Source of the DNA: Halichondria panicea
Lineage: Eukaryota; Porifera; Demospongiae; Suberitida; Halichondriidae
NCBI RefSeq assembly: GCF_963675165.1
Contig: NC_087378.1
Coordinates: 7,332,273 to 7,396,272, forward strand
Length of the DNA stretch: 64,000 nt
Reading direction: 5' to 3'
Shown here one piece after another: positions 25,901 to 36,363 of the stretch (the first letter of the stretch is position 1; the number at the start of each line of letters is the position of its first letter). The position numbers were made by a program, and so were the translations under genes. The notes under the pieces were generated by a model. It did no database searches. It worked only from the letters and a program-made list of their open reading frames with translations, and had not been told where the DNA came from.

Positions 25901-26344
25901 ATTGAGTTACCATCTTCTTAAATACTTCTCTACCAAATGTCATAATTATTTTGGGGCTTGAAATTCTTGATACTTTACTGTGCAGGGGTCAATGGTAGTC
26001 CACTACCTATAGAGGTGTCAGGCACTCGTTGTTGTACCAACCGATTCTCTACCAGTTCATCCCTACGAGCCAAACCCTGCATGGGCAAAGGCTTGCAACG
26101 AGCTAAGACCGAGCCTCTACCGGCTATCAATGTCACGAAGCACAAGATCAATCTAGTCGCGAGCTCCAAGACAATGGTGAAGCAGTATCGAGCTAACTCC
26201 TTGCCACCTTCTAATGGCACTAAGGTTTGTAAGTATCTCTGATTTTATAACCTATTTTATGAGCTATTTTTGCAGATTTTGGGAGATTCTGGTAAGTGTA
26301 GTGTGGAGGAGCAAGCTACAACTGATGTTGCAGAGACAAGCTAA
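14616..26344 (+). CDS. AGBL5: Cytosolic carboxypeptidase 5 (tubulin deglutamylase)
   Basis: Fourteen exons: 14616-14682, 14816-14984, 15740-15860, 16235-16422, 17433-17583, 18363-18519, 18922-19609, 21441-21579, 21900-22039, 22606-22751, 24002-24156, 24462-24531, 25986-26224, 26276-26344; about 832 residues against 886 in human CCP5. The N-terminus [13 protein letters not shown] and [10 protein letters not shown] match CCP5. The M14 zinc site is present: VHPGETPSS gives His and Glu, and [16 protein letters not shown] gives the third His. GVNLNRVY binds substrate, and [10 protein letters not shown] carries the catalytic Glu. Exon 7 holds a Ser/Thr/Ala-rich insert between these motifs. The enzyme removes glutamate branch points and side chains from tubulin. 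A basic low-complexity tail follows the catalytic region. The last intron could use AAG|GTTTGT (used here) or a donor four bases later that adds only a few residues before a stop. Confidence 0.92.
14985..15147. repeat. CACCAC/ACACC minisatellite after AGBL5 exon 2
   Basis: Irregular tandem units built from CACCACACACCA, CACCCACACCATGCA and CAGGCACACCAC begin right after the donor of AGBL5 exon 2. The preceding acceptor at 14815 also sits in a CA-rich tract. Confidence 0.75.
15861..16032 (+). repeat. Two ~83-bp tandem units after AGBL5 exon 3
   Basis: The block beginning GGGGAGACCCCTGGTAATTA and ending AAGCACCCCCTTCTGAGG occurs twice head-to-tail with few differences, immediately downstream of the exon 3 donor. 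Confidence 0.8.
19567..19800 (+). repeat. Duplicated AGBL5 exon-7 end with donor, then GGTGAG-rich tract
   Basis: About 50 bp containing the last codons of exon 7 ([10 protein letters not shown]) and the donor CATAG|GTGAGTGTGG appear at 19567-19616 and again at 19656-19705. They are followed by a G-rich tract of GGTGAGGGG-type words up to about 19800. The second copy keeps an intact donor 89 bases downstream. Confidence 0.8.
20502..20746. repeat. MITE of the TACCAAGGGC family, copy 1
   Basis: Left end TACCAAGGGCATATAAAGAG and right end reverse complement TATCAAGGGCGTATAAAGAG, both continuing into AGGGCATGCAACT after a few bases. It lies in the AGBL5 intron after exon 7. A second, interrupted copy is at 54449-55114. 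Confidence 0.8.
20782..21328. repeat. MITE with TACCGTACTCTACC ends
   Basis: The left end TACCGTACTCTACC matches the reverse complement of the right end (GGTAGAGTACGGTA). Inside both ends are TACGCCCACC-type blocks and several AATTAAGCCCAC repeats. 547 bp, in the same AGBL5 intron as the previous element. Confidence 0.8.
21727..21834. repeat. 108-bp hairpin element, AGAGGAGGTACGAC ends
   Basis: Near-palindromic: the first 25 bp (AGAGGAGGTACGACATCCGC and five more) are mirrored at the end. An inner pair, ACACACATTCC/GGAATGTGTGT, extends the pairing. It lies in the AGBL5 intron between exons 8 and 9. The same end sequence occurs at 54239 and 55204, and a half copy near 10533. Confidence 0.8.
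22120..22400. repeat. Imperfect palindromic repeat sharing AAGCTTAGA blocks
   Basis: The left part contains GGAAGCTTAGAAAGATACAT and the right part the reverse motif TTCTAAGCTTTCAAAAAATC. A diverged relative lies at about 24700-24970 (GAAAGCTTAGAGAGAG and TTTCTAAGCTTTCAGATC). Both are in AGBL5 introns and carry no coding signal. Confidence 0.5.
22893..22996. repeat. TG dinucleotide microsatellite
   Basis: A long run of TG units with a few TCTG interruptions near its end, in the AGBL5 intron after exon 10. Confidence 0.9.
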
Positions 26345-27100
26345 TGTGTGAGAGTTGATACTACTTCTATGTCTATTATATATTGGTGCATGTAAAGCTA
26401 AGTGTTTTTTCTGGCTAATAATAACTTTTCGTTTGCCTCGTAGGATGCGGCGGCAATGCGGACAATTGGAACTAAACAGACATTCATTTGATGCAACCAA
26501 AGACGACGATTTATATCACTTTTCATTGCACATTAATTTTACCATTTTTATTATTATTATACTCTAAGCTATTCAATCTCTTGAATCTCTTGTTGTTTGT
26601 TGCCAAATGCTCTCCCTAGTAAACCTTTACTGCTCTGTGTGTAACATTAGTTGAGTGGGTAGCTGTGCATGTACTCTGGCAGTGTGCATGGAACGGATTA
26701 GGGCAAATGACCAAATTTGGGACTCAATGGCTGGCCTTATTTGGTGTCTGGAATTTCAATTTATGCTGTTTATGTAAATTCACCCACGCTCTGGGCCTGT
26801 AATTAACCAGCTACCTTTGGGAGCTCGAGCAGACAAGATATATATACAGTCTTTGTCAGAGCAATGTCTCTCTAACGACTACTCTTTGTGGTACCAATTC
26901 AAGCTCGATATAATGTAAGTTTACCATTGTATTCAATAGGTATAGGTATACGTTGTACTACTAGCTTAGACTTCTAGTCATAGCTAGTTCACAATGATCA
27001 AGCTAGGTACTAGGTGCAGTGGTTTCATAGTTGACCACTAAAGTAGATAACAGTTGCATTTGTTTTTTCCCTAAGGTTGACAAATTTGGCAACAACCATC
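26345..27100 (+). promoter_or_regulatory. Spacer and probable 5' UTR exon of the NRF1-like gene
   Basis: No coding gene seen. A candidate untranslated exon ends at a donor in GATATAAT|GTAAGT near 26913. The acceptor TTTTTTCCCTAAG just before 27077 could join it to the first coding exon. This is inferred from splice signals only. Confidence 0.4.
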
Positions 27101-30100
27101 ATGTCCAAATCACTGGCAGATGAGAACCGCTCTCGAGATGTGCGCAGACGCATTGAGGTGATCCACAAGAAACTGGCTGACCTGCAAGAGTTGGGCATAC
27201 CCTGTGCATTCTGCTACTCTTCTGCAAGAAACACTGGGAGCATCTTCACTCTAGGAGATGCCCGTATCACCGATGTCGTAGAGCGGCATAAAAATGAAAT
27301 ATTGGTCAACTTATCAGGCGATAACTCGGAGCAGAGTGAGGGGAATAAAACGGAGATTCATCTCATCTTACCGCCTCTTCCCTTGCCCTTGGAGGAGCTC
27401 AGTCGCCACACGCTGCAGTCTATGATAGTCGGCATCATTAAAGACTTGAGGTTGAGATGGACGGACCCCACTCCAAGCTGGTGGCCGTCGGACGTCCCGT
27501 TTGTGCATCCAAGATCCATGCCTCAGAGTTACTGTGGTGAGTGCCCACTGCTCAGTAATTCCTCCCCCAGCCATTTTAGTGTTCTCCTACAGTGTATAAT
27601 TAATGTACTGATTGTGGTGATCTCCCAAATGTTGTTAGTTAGGCTCTTAATTAATTAAAGTGCTGTTTACTGCACATTTTTCACCACAACACAAGGTATG
27701 TGGTTGAACTGTCATCATTATCTGATCAGGACCCTTGTTACAGGAGCCTATGGGATGCAATAGCAATCCTACGTTTGCAATTAGTATTATAATGATCAAT
27801 ATGTGATGAGAAAATGTGGCTTTGTTTATAGGTATTAAGCTTGTGTACAAGTTAGTGTATACACAGTAAGAAAGACTCTGTTGCCCATGAACTGTACACT
27901 ATAAAAACTGTAATTAGATATTGACTGATCGAAGTCAATGAAATAACACATCTCCATATTTGCAACAACTGTACCCTAACCATATTACATGTTATAAAGC
28001 TTCTGATATTTATCTAGACCCAATTTGGTGGCATAATTTACAAGCCATTTTAATTGCTTTGGCTCGATGTATATGATACAATTGTTGTTATTGAGACGTT
28101 TATGGAGTGAATTTGCAAACATTAGTACAGAGGGTATGTTTTGAGGGTCTGTGTACTTCATGGCTCCATTTCTGTGTAGTATGATATTATAATCTGCTGC
28201 ATAATGTTGTTGAAACACACACCATCACTTCAAAATACAGGCCTTCTCCTAATATGTGCAGGTTTTATAACACCTTACTAGCCGCTGGTTGCCTTATAGC
28301 TCCCTCTTCCAAATATGTGTGTGTTTGGGTTGTCTGGCATTTAACGTGGCTTCATAATGAGAATGTGTCTAGCTTGTCTGGCTTAGCTATCTCCCCTTAC
28401 ATGGATGAACAACTTGTTGTGGCCTGGAAGAGCTAGTTGTGGCCTGGAAGAGCTAGCTAGCGGTGTGGTTGCAGCCTTTTAATGTCCACCACTGTGTAGG
28501 CATTAGGTATATAGTCATGGCAATAATGTATGGTCATGATTGAATTAGGGTTCAATAAGACACCTGTCTGTTCCAGAGTCCTAGCTGGTGTGTCGATCAT
28601 AGCTAGTTACCACCTAGTACCCAGCCTTATACGCTATCAGTGACTCCCAAATTGAGGAGCAGTTTGGATCCAAATTTGTTGTGCGTGTTTGAATGACACA
28701 TTCTTATTGTGTTGGGTATGTATTCAGATCACTGAGCTGTGATTAGGTTGCCTAGTGCTTGCCTTAAATGGTGTGTATACTAAACGTGTTGACAAAAGCG
28801 GCATGCTTATTGCAATCAGAGCAAGAATGGAATCTAGACAGTCAATAATTTGAGCTCTTTTGTGTCTACTTCATGAGGATGTAATGACACGTACACTGTG
28901 CATTTTCTGAACTTCCTCGAATCATTATTATGCATGTAACTATAGCAATAGATGCCATTTATAGGTATCTTAAAAGGGAGCTCGTTTAATATAATGTATT
29001 ATTGATGAATTAGCTATAAAATAAAATGATTATTAGGATGGTATGGTTACAGATTTAGTTTATTCCCCTTGCAGGTAATTTGGTGCAAGCACTACGGAAA
29101 GTTCTGGATAGTGTGTACAGCTACTTCAGTTATGATGTCACCAAGTATATATCCAATCAACTGGAACAAGAGACCGAATCAAACAATACTTGTCACGTCA
29201 GCAGAGTCCAACCTCAAGCGAAAATGGATCCCGAATCTGACGAAACAACTCTAAACGTACAAGATCCCAAGATGACTAGAGATAGTGACGAAGCTACAGT
29301 CGAAAAAAAGCCTCCGACAAGAACCTTATCAAATTTCACTGTCGAGAATATCCTAATGAGTCATCCACACAACTCTTCTACTTCATCTCACTCTCCCTCT
29401 AGTACCAGTACAGGCTCTAGCCTCACCTCACCTATAGCCGAATACTCGTCCATACTACCCGGGAATTGGATCAGCCACCCTCCAGTCAAGTACACCAAGT
29501 ACACTATGCTCAGTCCCGGATCAATGGGTGATGATAAAGCCGCCAAGAAAAAGCAGAGCAACAGTGGTGAAACTATCACCACCACGGTGTCGTCAAATTC
29601 ACGACAGAGACATCACTCCAGTAGCATTGAGAGCACGTCTAGTTCGAGTGAATCGCAAAAATTGATGATGCGCAGAGTTCCCTCTAATCCAATCACTCGC
29701 GTGCCGAGTGGCGAGCAACTTCACTATACCTTTACAACCCGACCTACCACAGGCAATAATGGCCACCATAATATGAGGAGCAAACTCGTGTCTACCGATG
29801 ATACCAAGCCGCTACAGATCCACTCATTCACACAAAGTCATCCAATGCTCACCACAAAGAGTGTGTCCACACTACCAGTCATACAAGCCATTCCCTACTC
29901 CTCGCCGGTCGGGAAATCAGCTGTTCTGCAGCAAAACTTTCCACCGACTCGGCAATTTGTTCTCCTTGTACCCTCGACGACAGCAAACGTTAGCGACGGA
30001 TTGCAGGCAGTTGTGTACGCTAACCAGACACAGATATCGACAAGTTCTCAATCGACTAAATCCTCTCTTTCCGAGCAGACGTCTGAATTAAATTCCCCTT

Positions 30101-30780
30101 CTCACACTCACCCAAGTACTGATACTGACAAGAAACTTTTAGAGACGTACAGACCAATTGCACCCAAGAGTAAATCAACACCGTTTAGAGAGATCTCAAC
30201 TGTTCCTGCTAGTACTGCACTCGATAAAAAGCCATACAAACGGCCACCAATTGTTGGAAAACCTCAGAAACTTCGATTCCACATGACGACTGTTGTTAAG
30301 CGTCCGAAACACAGTGCAATGACAAGCAGCATGACCGTGGACTCTCCCTCTACCATCAACCAGAGAACGAAAACAACATCCTTCGTAATGGACTCACATC
30401 CTTCTGCAGAGATACTGGCTGAAAAGCACATCACAAAAGCCAAAAACAACTACTCGAATGAAAAGCTAACAACTGAAGACTCCAGTAATGCAGAAAATAC
30501 TGCAGATAGTCCACAAAGTATTGCTTCAAACGATGAATCGAATACACACCCTATAAATGAAATCAGGGATCAGCCCAGCCAATCTCCAGGAGCTCATCAC
30601 ACAGACCTCACTGACAGCAAGAAAGACAAGCTCACTTTCATTCACTGCCACGAAGACAAACAGTTTGAGGATAATGGACGCACCACCAGGAGCTATACCA
30701 GACGGAAAAGAGAACTAACTTTTCATCTCTATGAGGATCCAGAGACGGCATTCAAGACGAAACGAAACTGCAAAGAGTAG
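27101..30780 (+). CDS. NRF1-like: NRF1-family (nuclear respiratory factor 1 / erect wing) transcription factor
   Basis: Two coding exons, 27101-27536 and 29075-30780 (phase 1 junction), 713 residues against about 503 in human NRF1. The start ATG at 27101 follows an in-frame non-ATG stretch. Residues ~10-170 match the NRF1 DNA-binding/dimer region in order: a basic helix (RDVRRRIEVIHKKL), a LPPLPLPLEELSRHTLQSMI segment like the family's LPPL block, then SWWPSDVPF, the conserved WWPxDIPW motif, then LVQALRKVLDSVYSYF, like TQALRTIVKNCY. NRF1 binds GC-rich palindromic promoter sites and drives mitochondrial and growth genes. The remaining ~540 residues are Ser/Thr/Pro-rich and look disordered, with basic patches near the end (RSYTRRKREL) that may act in nuclear import. 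This tail does not resemble the glutamine/valine activation domain of vertebrate NRF1. The assignment rests on the N-terminal part. Confidence 0.75.
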
Positions 30781-31727
30781 TATTTTTTTTATGTGTTTTG
30801 TGTTTTGTGTACATGTTTTGTGTCACCAAATGCATTTCAATTTTGCATTTATACCGCATTACCTCTGTGTGGGTGCTGTGCATGTTTAGCCTCGGTTCCA
30901 GGCTGATTAAAATAGGGTATTTTCTTAATCAGCCTGGATTCGAGGCTACTGTGTGAATGCCATAAATGAATTTAGTTAATAATTATTGTGTAACCGCTTT
31001 TAGTGGGTGTTTTGATTGTAGCCACAACAATGTACAAAAGATCCCCTAAAAGCTGTAAATGCTGTTAGCTAAACAGGATCTAAGAAAATCCCCCCCATAA
31101 CAGAACTCTGGCATCATGTACAAGTACGTTCAAGCAGCATGTTTGCTGGCTGGGTACTCCCTACCACGTAGCTGCGTGTTGGATTATGACCTACCCGTAG
31201 AAAGAAGTTGTTATTAAAAGTCTCAAGAAACACAGAGAAGGTGAGTATATATACACTGGTTGGTGTCACTGTGAGTCCACATATTAGTTATGGCATAAAC
31301 TATAAGCTATAATAAAGCCAAAACATAATGTTCACTCTCCTAGGCCATAGGATCTCATAATCATTTCAGTGTGAGCTAGCTAGACCTAGCACCTAGACAA
31401 GTACGTACCTGTAGGTCTACAGCTGCAATAAGCCTATCACCATGTATATGAGAATGGCTCTCTAACTAGAGTTGTAATCGTATGATTTTCTGATATCTTG
31501 AAGGAGCTCGTTTAAACGGTGTGCTCAAACTATTTGAGTTTGGGTGCGGGTCGAGACTAGCTGCGATACGTTTAATGGCCATAACTTATGTGCTGCCGCT
31601 ATTTGATGTGAGAGCAGATAAATTAATGTTCTCAAAATCAAGGATCCGTCTCACAATTAGTATGAAACATTTCATTGTCTATTCTTTACCCCTGTGGTTA
31701 ATTACTGACCATCATAATTATATAGGT
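30781..31727. other. Spacer between NRF1-like and Ig-Death genes
   Basis: No coding exon recognised. It contains a hairpin at 30887-30948 and a possible untranslated exon ending ACAGAGAAG|GTGAGTAT near 31239, which could be the 5' leader of the Ig-Death gene. Confidence 0.4.
30887..30948. repeat. 62-bp hairpin, TAGCCTCG...CGAGGCTA
   Basis: Arms TAGCCTCGGTTCCAGGCTGA and its near-complement TCAGCCTGGATTCGAGGCTA flank an AT-rich centre. The ends are related to the much longer palindrome at 48558-48662. It lies about 105 bp past the NRF1-like stop. Confidence 0.75.
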
Positions 31728-34700
31728 ATGGACAGGCCAGGTTTCTTAGTGAATCAGCATCGCTACATACAAACTGAAGGTGAGACTTATACACACAGCT
31801 GCTGTGATAAGATTGCATTTAATACTGGGGATAACTCCAGGGAAACACCTTTGTCAAGTAATATGACAACATGCATTCAATCATAGGTGGTACCCCAACA
31901 TCAGTCAAGCCTACACTGATTGCACGCAGCCCCTACAAGTATCTTGGAGATGTGGAGAGAGATATGGACAGATACAGTTCAAAGAAACCGGCCGCACAGG
32001 CTCAACCACCTGGACACCACTCAAAATCAGTTAACCCCCGAGGGCCTCATTACAGCGGCACACACAGTCAACATGGCTCGTCTTCAAGTACCCACTCCTC
32101 TCTCTCAGACTCCAGTTCGGGGTACAGTTGTCAAATGGAGAATGGCTCGCAACCACTTCGGCAAGAAGACTATCGGTTAACAAATCAAGGACAATATGGC
32201 CACCAGTACGCTGCAGGGCGTCCTGGAGACCCTGGTTACTATCAGCACTCAGATCTAAGGTACGTTGGATCTACAAGACAGCAGTACACCGCTCAATACC
32301 CGGGAAGAACAACGTCTAATTACGAGAAATTTGGACCCACCAGTTATCACGAGCAGCGGAGGGACTATGAGCATCGGCAACCTTACCACCCCCAATACAG
32401 GCATATTTCACGACAACATGGACCCCTCGTGAAAGCTCATTCCGAAGAGACTTTCAGACAAGAAAGAACTATTGATAGTGAGAGAGGATTCTCGTCTTTG
32501 GGTGATCCACCGCCACCACCGGTACAGACACCAGTATACAGGCAAGAGCACCCTCCTATGGGGCAGCCACTTATGACACGGTACACCTACCAAACAGAGC
32601 ACCCAGGACCGTACAGAGAACTGTCTCCAACTTCAACCCAGTACAGTTACAGTACATCTACTACTGCTTATTCGTCTGGCGTGAACAGAACAGACATACT
32701 CTCGGAGAAAATTGAAGGCATGAGAATTCATCTAGTTGACGGTAATATTGAGATTTTGAAGCAGCCTATAGACCAAGTCGTCGATTTAAATGAGAGCGTG
32801 GTGTTCACGTGTGATGCTCGTGTAGTTGATTGTCAAGAAGACCCGAATCTATTGTGGTTTAAAGATCAAGAGCCGTTGATTGGTGAGATCGATTCAACGT
32901 ATGTTATCACAGAGACGACTGAGAAAGATGCTGGTGTGTATCACTGCCTTGTCTCGCACCCTCTGAACCCAACTCAACAGAAAGAGTCCACTTCGGTCAC
33001 TCTCACCATCAACACAGGGGGTTAGTCCACCTCATTGTCATAGTCGGGTAATAGTTTTGCTCCCCTGCAGAGTTGTACTTTAGATGTACTTACGTTAGTG
33101 TAGTGTACTCTTTTCCTACAACAACCTTCTTTTCCTACAACGCTTAGTTTTCAATTTCCCTATCCGTGTTTACTTATTACTCAGCGAACAAGATTTTGTT
33201 ACTTAGTTGTCATATAACCTCCTCCCCTCTCCCCCCAGTCCCTAAGACCACTCCGCCATTGGTCAGTCTCCCGGAGATAGTGAAGCAGCCACTGGGTATA
33301 CTAGCAGCTGTTGTGGGAGAGCCTCTGGAGGTGGCCATACAAGCCAGCGGAGACAATCCACTATCGTGAGTTGAGCCTCTTTAAATGTTTCGTAGCAGCG
33401 TTAAAATTAAGTGCTTGTTTATTCTATAATTATAGTGTTGTGAGAAAGTGTATGTACAAGCTTTCAATCAGAAACTTCCCTTGAGTCACATGTATAACTT
33501 TAACTTGATTCATTAGTCATTAGTGTATACAATTTCCTTTGTATGGTAGATTTGTTGTTGAAGTATACACTTGTTAAATTTGTTGGACAGTACCATCGAG
33601 TACTCATTGAAATTAATTTTATAGGTTTTACTTTTGTTATGATTGTGCATTATAACTTAAGCACTTTAACTGAGCCTAGAGTGTCCCAATTTCAGTATGA
33701 ATAAACTGTATTCGTTTATAGCGTGATGTTTTAATCGTCGCCAATCTTCAGTTTTACTTCATCCAGATGGCTTTTGATGTATTTTCCTCTACTTTACTAC
33801 TTCTCCCCTCAGGTACCAGTGGTACAGAAACTCACAACCCCTGAACTTTGCCCAGTCCTCTATTCTCCGGTTCCCTGCAGCCTCCATTACAGACAGTGGT
33901 GACTACTGCTGTCGGGTGGCCAACGATCATGGCAGCATTCTCTCCAAGGTCTTCACTCTGGAGGTGACTAGGGTTCGAGGTGAGAGACATGTTCCATACT
34001 AGCTGGCACAATAATGAAACTCCTCACTAGTTAATGTGCTATTTCTGTATACTGTTACCACGGGGCAAAGCAGAAAGGAGTAGAACCTTTAGGGAGGACT
34101 AAGTTGGTTTTGAGGCGTAGGTGTAGGTGGGATATACCGTGTAGCTGGTAATTTCCGGGGGGCAAATTATTCGTGGTTTTCGTGGTTGAACACTGGACCA
34201 CGAATGAAGCAACCTTGACTACCTTTACCTGCAGTGCAAGCAACCATGAAAATAAGATCCACAAACTGACTAAATATTGCTCAACCACGAATATTTTGCC
34301 CCCCCCCCCTCCGAAAGTTACCCGCTATACGGTAGTAGTCTGCCAGTGCAGTGGGTTTGTCTGTCTGTGTATTTTAAATCTGCTCACGTGGCTGCCAAAT
34401 CGCTGGGTATGATTATATGCTCCTGTTTTCCTTTTAATAATTTCTTAATAATAATAATTTAGCTACTATTGCTGTTTCTTGCACGTTTTCACCCTCCTTG
34501 CTGTGTCTGTTTAAATGCAGCTGCTGTTGTGGCTGCTGACTTGAGTGATTCGTACCTGCAAAGAGCCAGTGTGGCCATTGCCCAACAAGTTAGGGGCATT
34601 GAAGAACTAGCTCTCACTCTTGGAGTGCGAATACCTCACCCAACTACCTATCAAAGTTTAGCAGAGCAGGTGTTGCACTTGCTCGTGATCTGGAGGGACA

Positions 34701-35734
34701 CTAAAAATGGAACTAAGAAAAGACTTGTTAGTGCCCTAAAACAACTTCGCATTGTGTTGCAAGATTCAGAAAGAAGCCAGGGATATGGCCGGTCAAAGGA
34801 TTTAGAACGAAGCCAGGGGTATGGCCGGTCAAAGGATTTAGAAATAAGCCAGGGGTATGGCCGGTCAAAGGATTCAGATAGAAGCCAGGGGTTTGAACGT
34901 TCAAAGACAGGTGTGTAATATGATTAGGTATGCGTGTGGGGAGTTCACCCCATTGGTAAGAATTCCACTCCCGGCTGTTTTGTTAGTTTTCAATATCCTG
35001 TGTGTACACTAGGCTTACATGTACTGTAGTGAGTCAGGTATGTAGACTACGGCGCTATAGAAGCCTGACATTGATTTGGGTAAGCCCTTTTGTATCCTCT
35101 TTCCTACACGCGACAATTAATAATGGGAATATTAATTTGTTTCCTTACAAAATGTCGGTTGCTCTCTGCACAGCTAAACTACAGTTTTTGAAGCAGCCAC
35201 AGAGTGCAAAGGTCATATATGGACAATCGGTCAGTCTCCATGTTGCCGCTTCTCCAGTAACACCCTCAACAAAGTATCAGTGGTATTTAAACGGGAATCC
35301 TCTGGTCGGACAAACCTCTTCTCATTTCACCATCTCTTCAGTTGTTGACTCGGATGTCGGAGACTACGTGTGTGTTGTTGTCAGTGGCAGCGACACTCGA
35401 ATTCAGTCAGAACCAGCTGTTATAGAATTGACGGAGATCTCTCACCAGAGGAGAGGGGTACCTGCCCCTGCCCCCCAGAGCCAAGTTTTCGAGCCCCCCA
35501 AACGCTATCTTATCACTCGTGGAGCTCCTGCTGACAGGGAAGCAGATGTTTTGTTGTTGGAGCCTAGGCAACCGCCGGTCACTAAAGCAGGTATCAATGC
35601 CCAAGATGTGTGCTATTTGCATTATTTTACTATTTCTATATACATTCTTTGGTTGTGTGGCGAATATTTAAGGGGGTTAGTGATCATCACTTGATATTAA
35701 TTTTGTGCAGCCATTAAATCTTCTATTATATAAG

Positions 35735-35794
<60 letters not shown>

Positions 35795-36070
35795 GCTCCA
35801 CCCAGTATTGTCATTGACGAGCACCCAGCCTCGGTGGAGATTGAGCCAGGCGACCCTTTGACCCTCCGCTGCCGAGCCTCCAGTAGTCATGGCGACATCA
35901 AGTACAGCTGGTACTTCAACGGACTATTGATCGAAGAGGAACAATCGGACTATGTGCTTAACTTTTTCACTGACGAAGATGAGGGCTATTACACATGCAA
36001 AGTGAGCAATCAGTACGGATCAGTTACCTCCAACACGGCTCAAGTCAAAGCTAAACTAGACTCAGACTAA
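31728..36070 (+). CDS. Cytoplasmic Ig-Ig-Death-Ig-Ig protein
   Basis: Seven exons: 31728-31779, 31887-33020, 33239-33365, 33813-33979, 34521-34910, 35174-35590, 35793-36070; 854 residues. No signal peptide or membrane segment is seen, so it is probably intracellular. Residues ~20-270 are disordered and rich in Tyr, Gln, His and Ser. Then come Ig 1 (VVFTCDA, LLWFKDQ, DAGVYHCLV), Ig 2 (YQWYRNSQPL, DSGDYCCRVAN) and a death-fold domain in exon 5 (YLQRASVAIAQQV, GIEELALTLGV, YQSLAEQVLHLLVIW). A 12-residue tandem repeat and two more Ig domains follow (YQWYLNGNPL, DVGDYVCVV; YSWYFNGLLI, DEGYYTCKVSN). The Ig domains are I-set-like. MALT1 also combines Death and Ig domains but has a paracaspase, which is absent here. 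A scaffold or adaptor role is inferred. Upstream non-coding exons are likely. Confidence 0.82.
34135..34334. repeat. MITE copy 4 (TACCGTGTAGC variant)
   Basis: Left end TACCGTGTAGCTGGTAATTT; right end reverse complement TACCGTATAGCGGGTAACTT. A poly-C/G stretch and ATTCGTGGTT/AACCACGAAT follow inside both ends. It lies in the intron just before the death-domain exon. Confidence 0.8.
34769..34907 (+). repeat. Coding tandem repeat, four 36-bp units
   Basis: Four in-frame copies of ERSQGYGRSKDL-type units (the last one is DRSQGFERSKT) directly follow the death domain. The first three units are nearly identical at DNA level. Each has an SQ pair and the first three a YGRS motif, so they are possible phosphorylation or binding sites. 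Confidence 0.9.
35735..35792 (+). repeat. CA microsatellite forming a splice acceptor
   Basis: An uninterrupted CA run ends in ACACAG, which is the acceptor of the last exon of the Ig-Death gene at 35793. There is almost no ordinary pyrimidine tract. Confidence 0.85.
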
Positions 36071-36363
36071 TTAATTATATAAAACTCGATCTCTCAATTT
36101 GTGTGGACTTGTTGGTTTTGTGATAGTTTGTAATTACGTCATAATTATATTAATTGTATGTGGGGTGTTTTTTTCACCTGTTCAATTTTTATGACCGAGA
36201 ATTAATGCACTTTTTTTCCTTCACTTTCATGTTGAGGCCAATTTTCATAATTTTGTCTTATTGCATGACTGTGTATGATACGATGTATAGAATATTACAT
36301 GCGAACTGACATAAAATTAATGACAAATAAAAACGTTTTCAAAAAAGACAAAAACAGTAATTG

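Noticed and set aside
31728-36070. MALT1 paracaspase orthologue
   Set aside because: Death and Ig domains are present but no caspase-like p20 domain or His/Cys dyad is visible, and the domain order differs.
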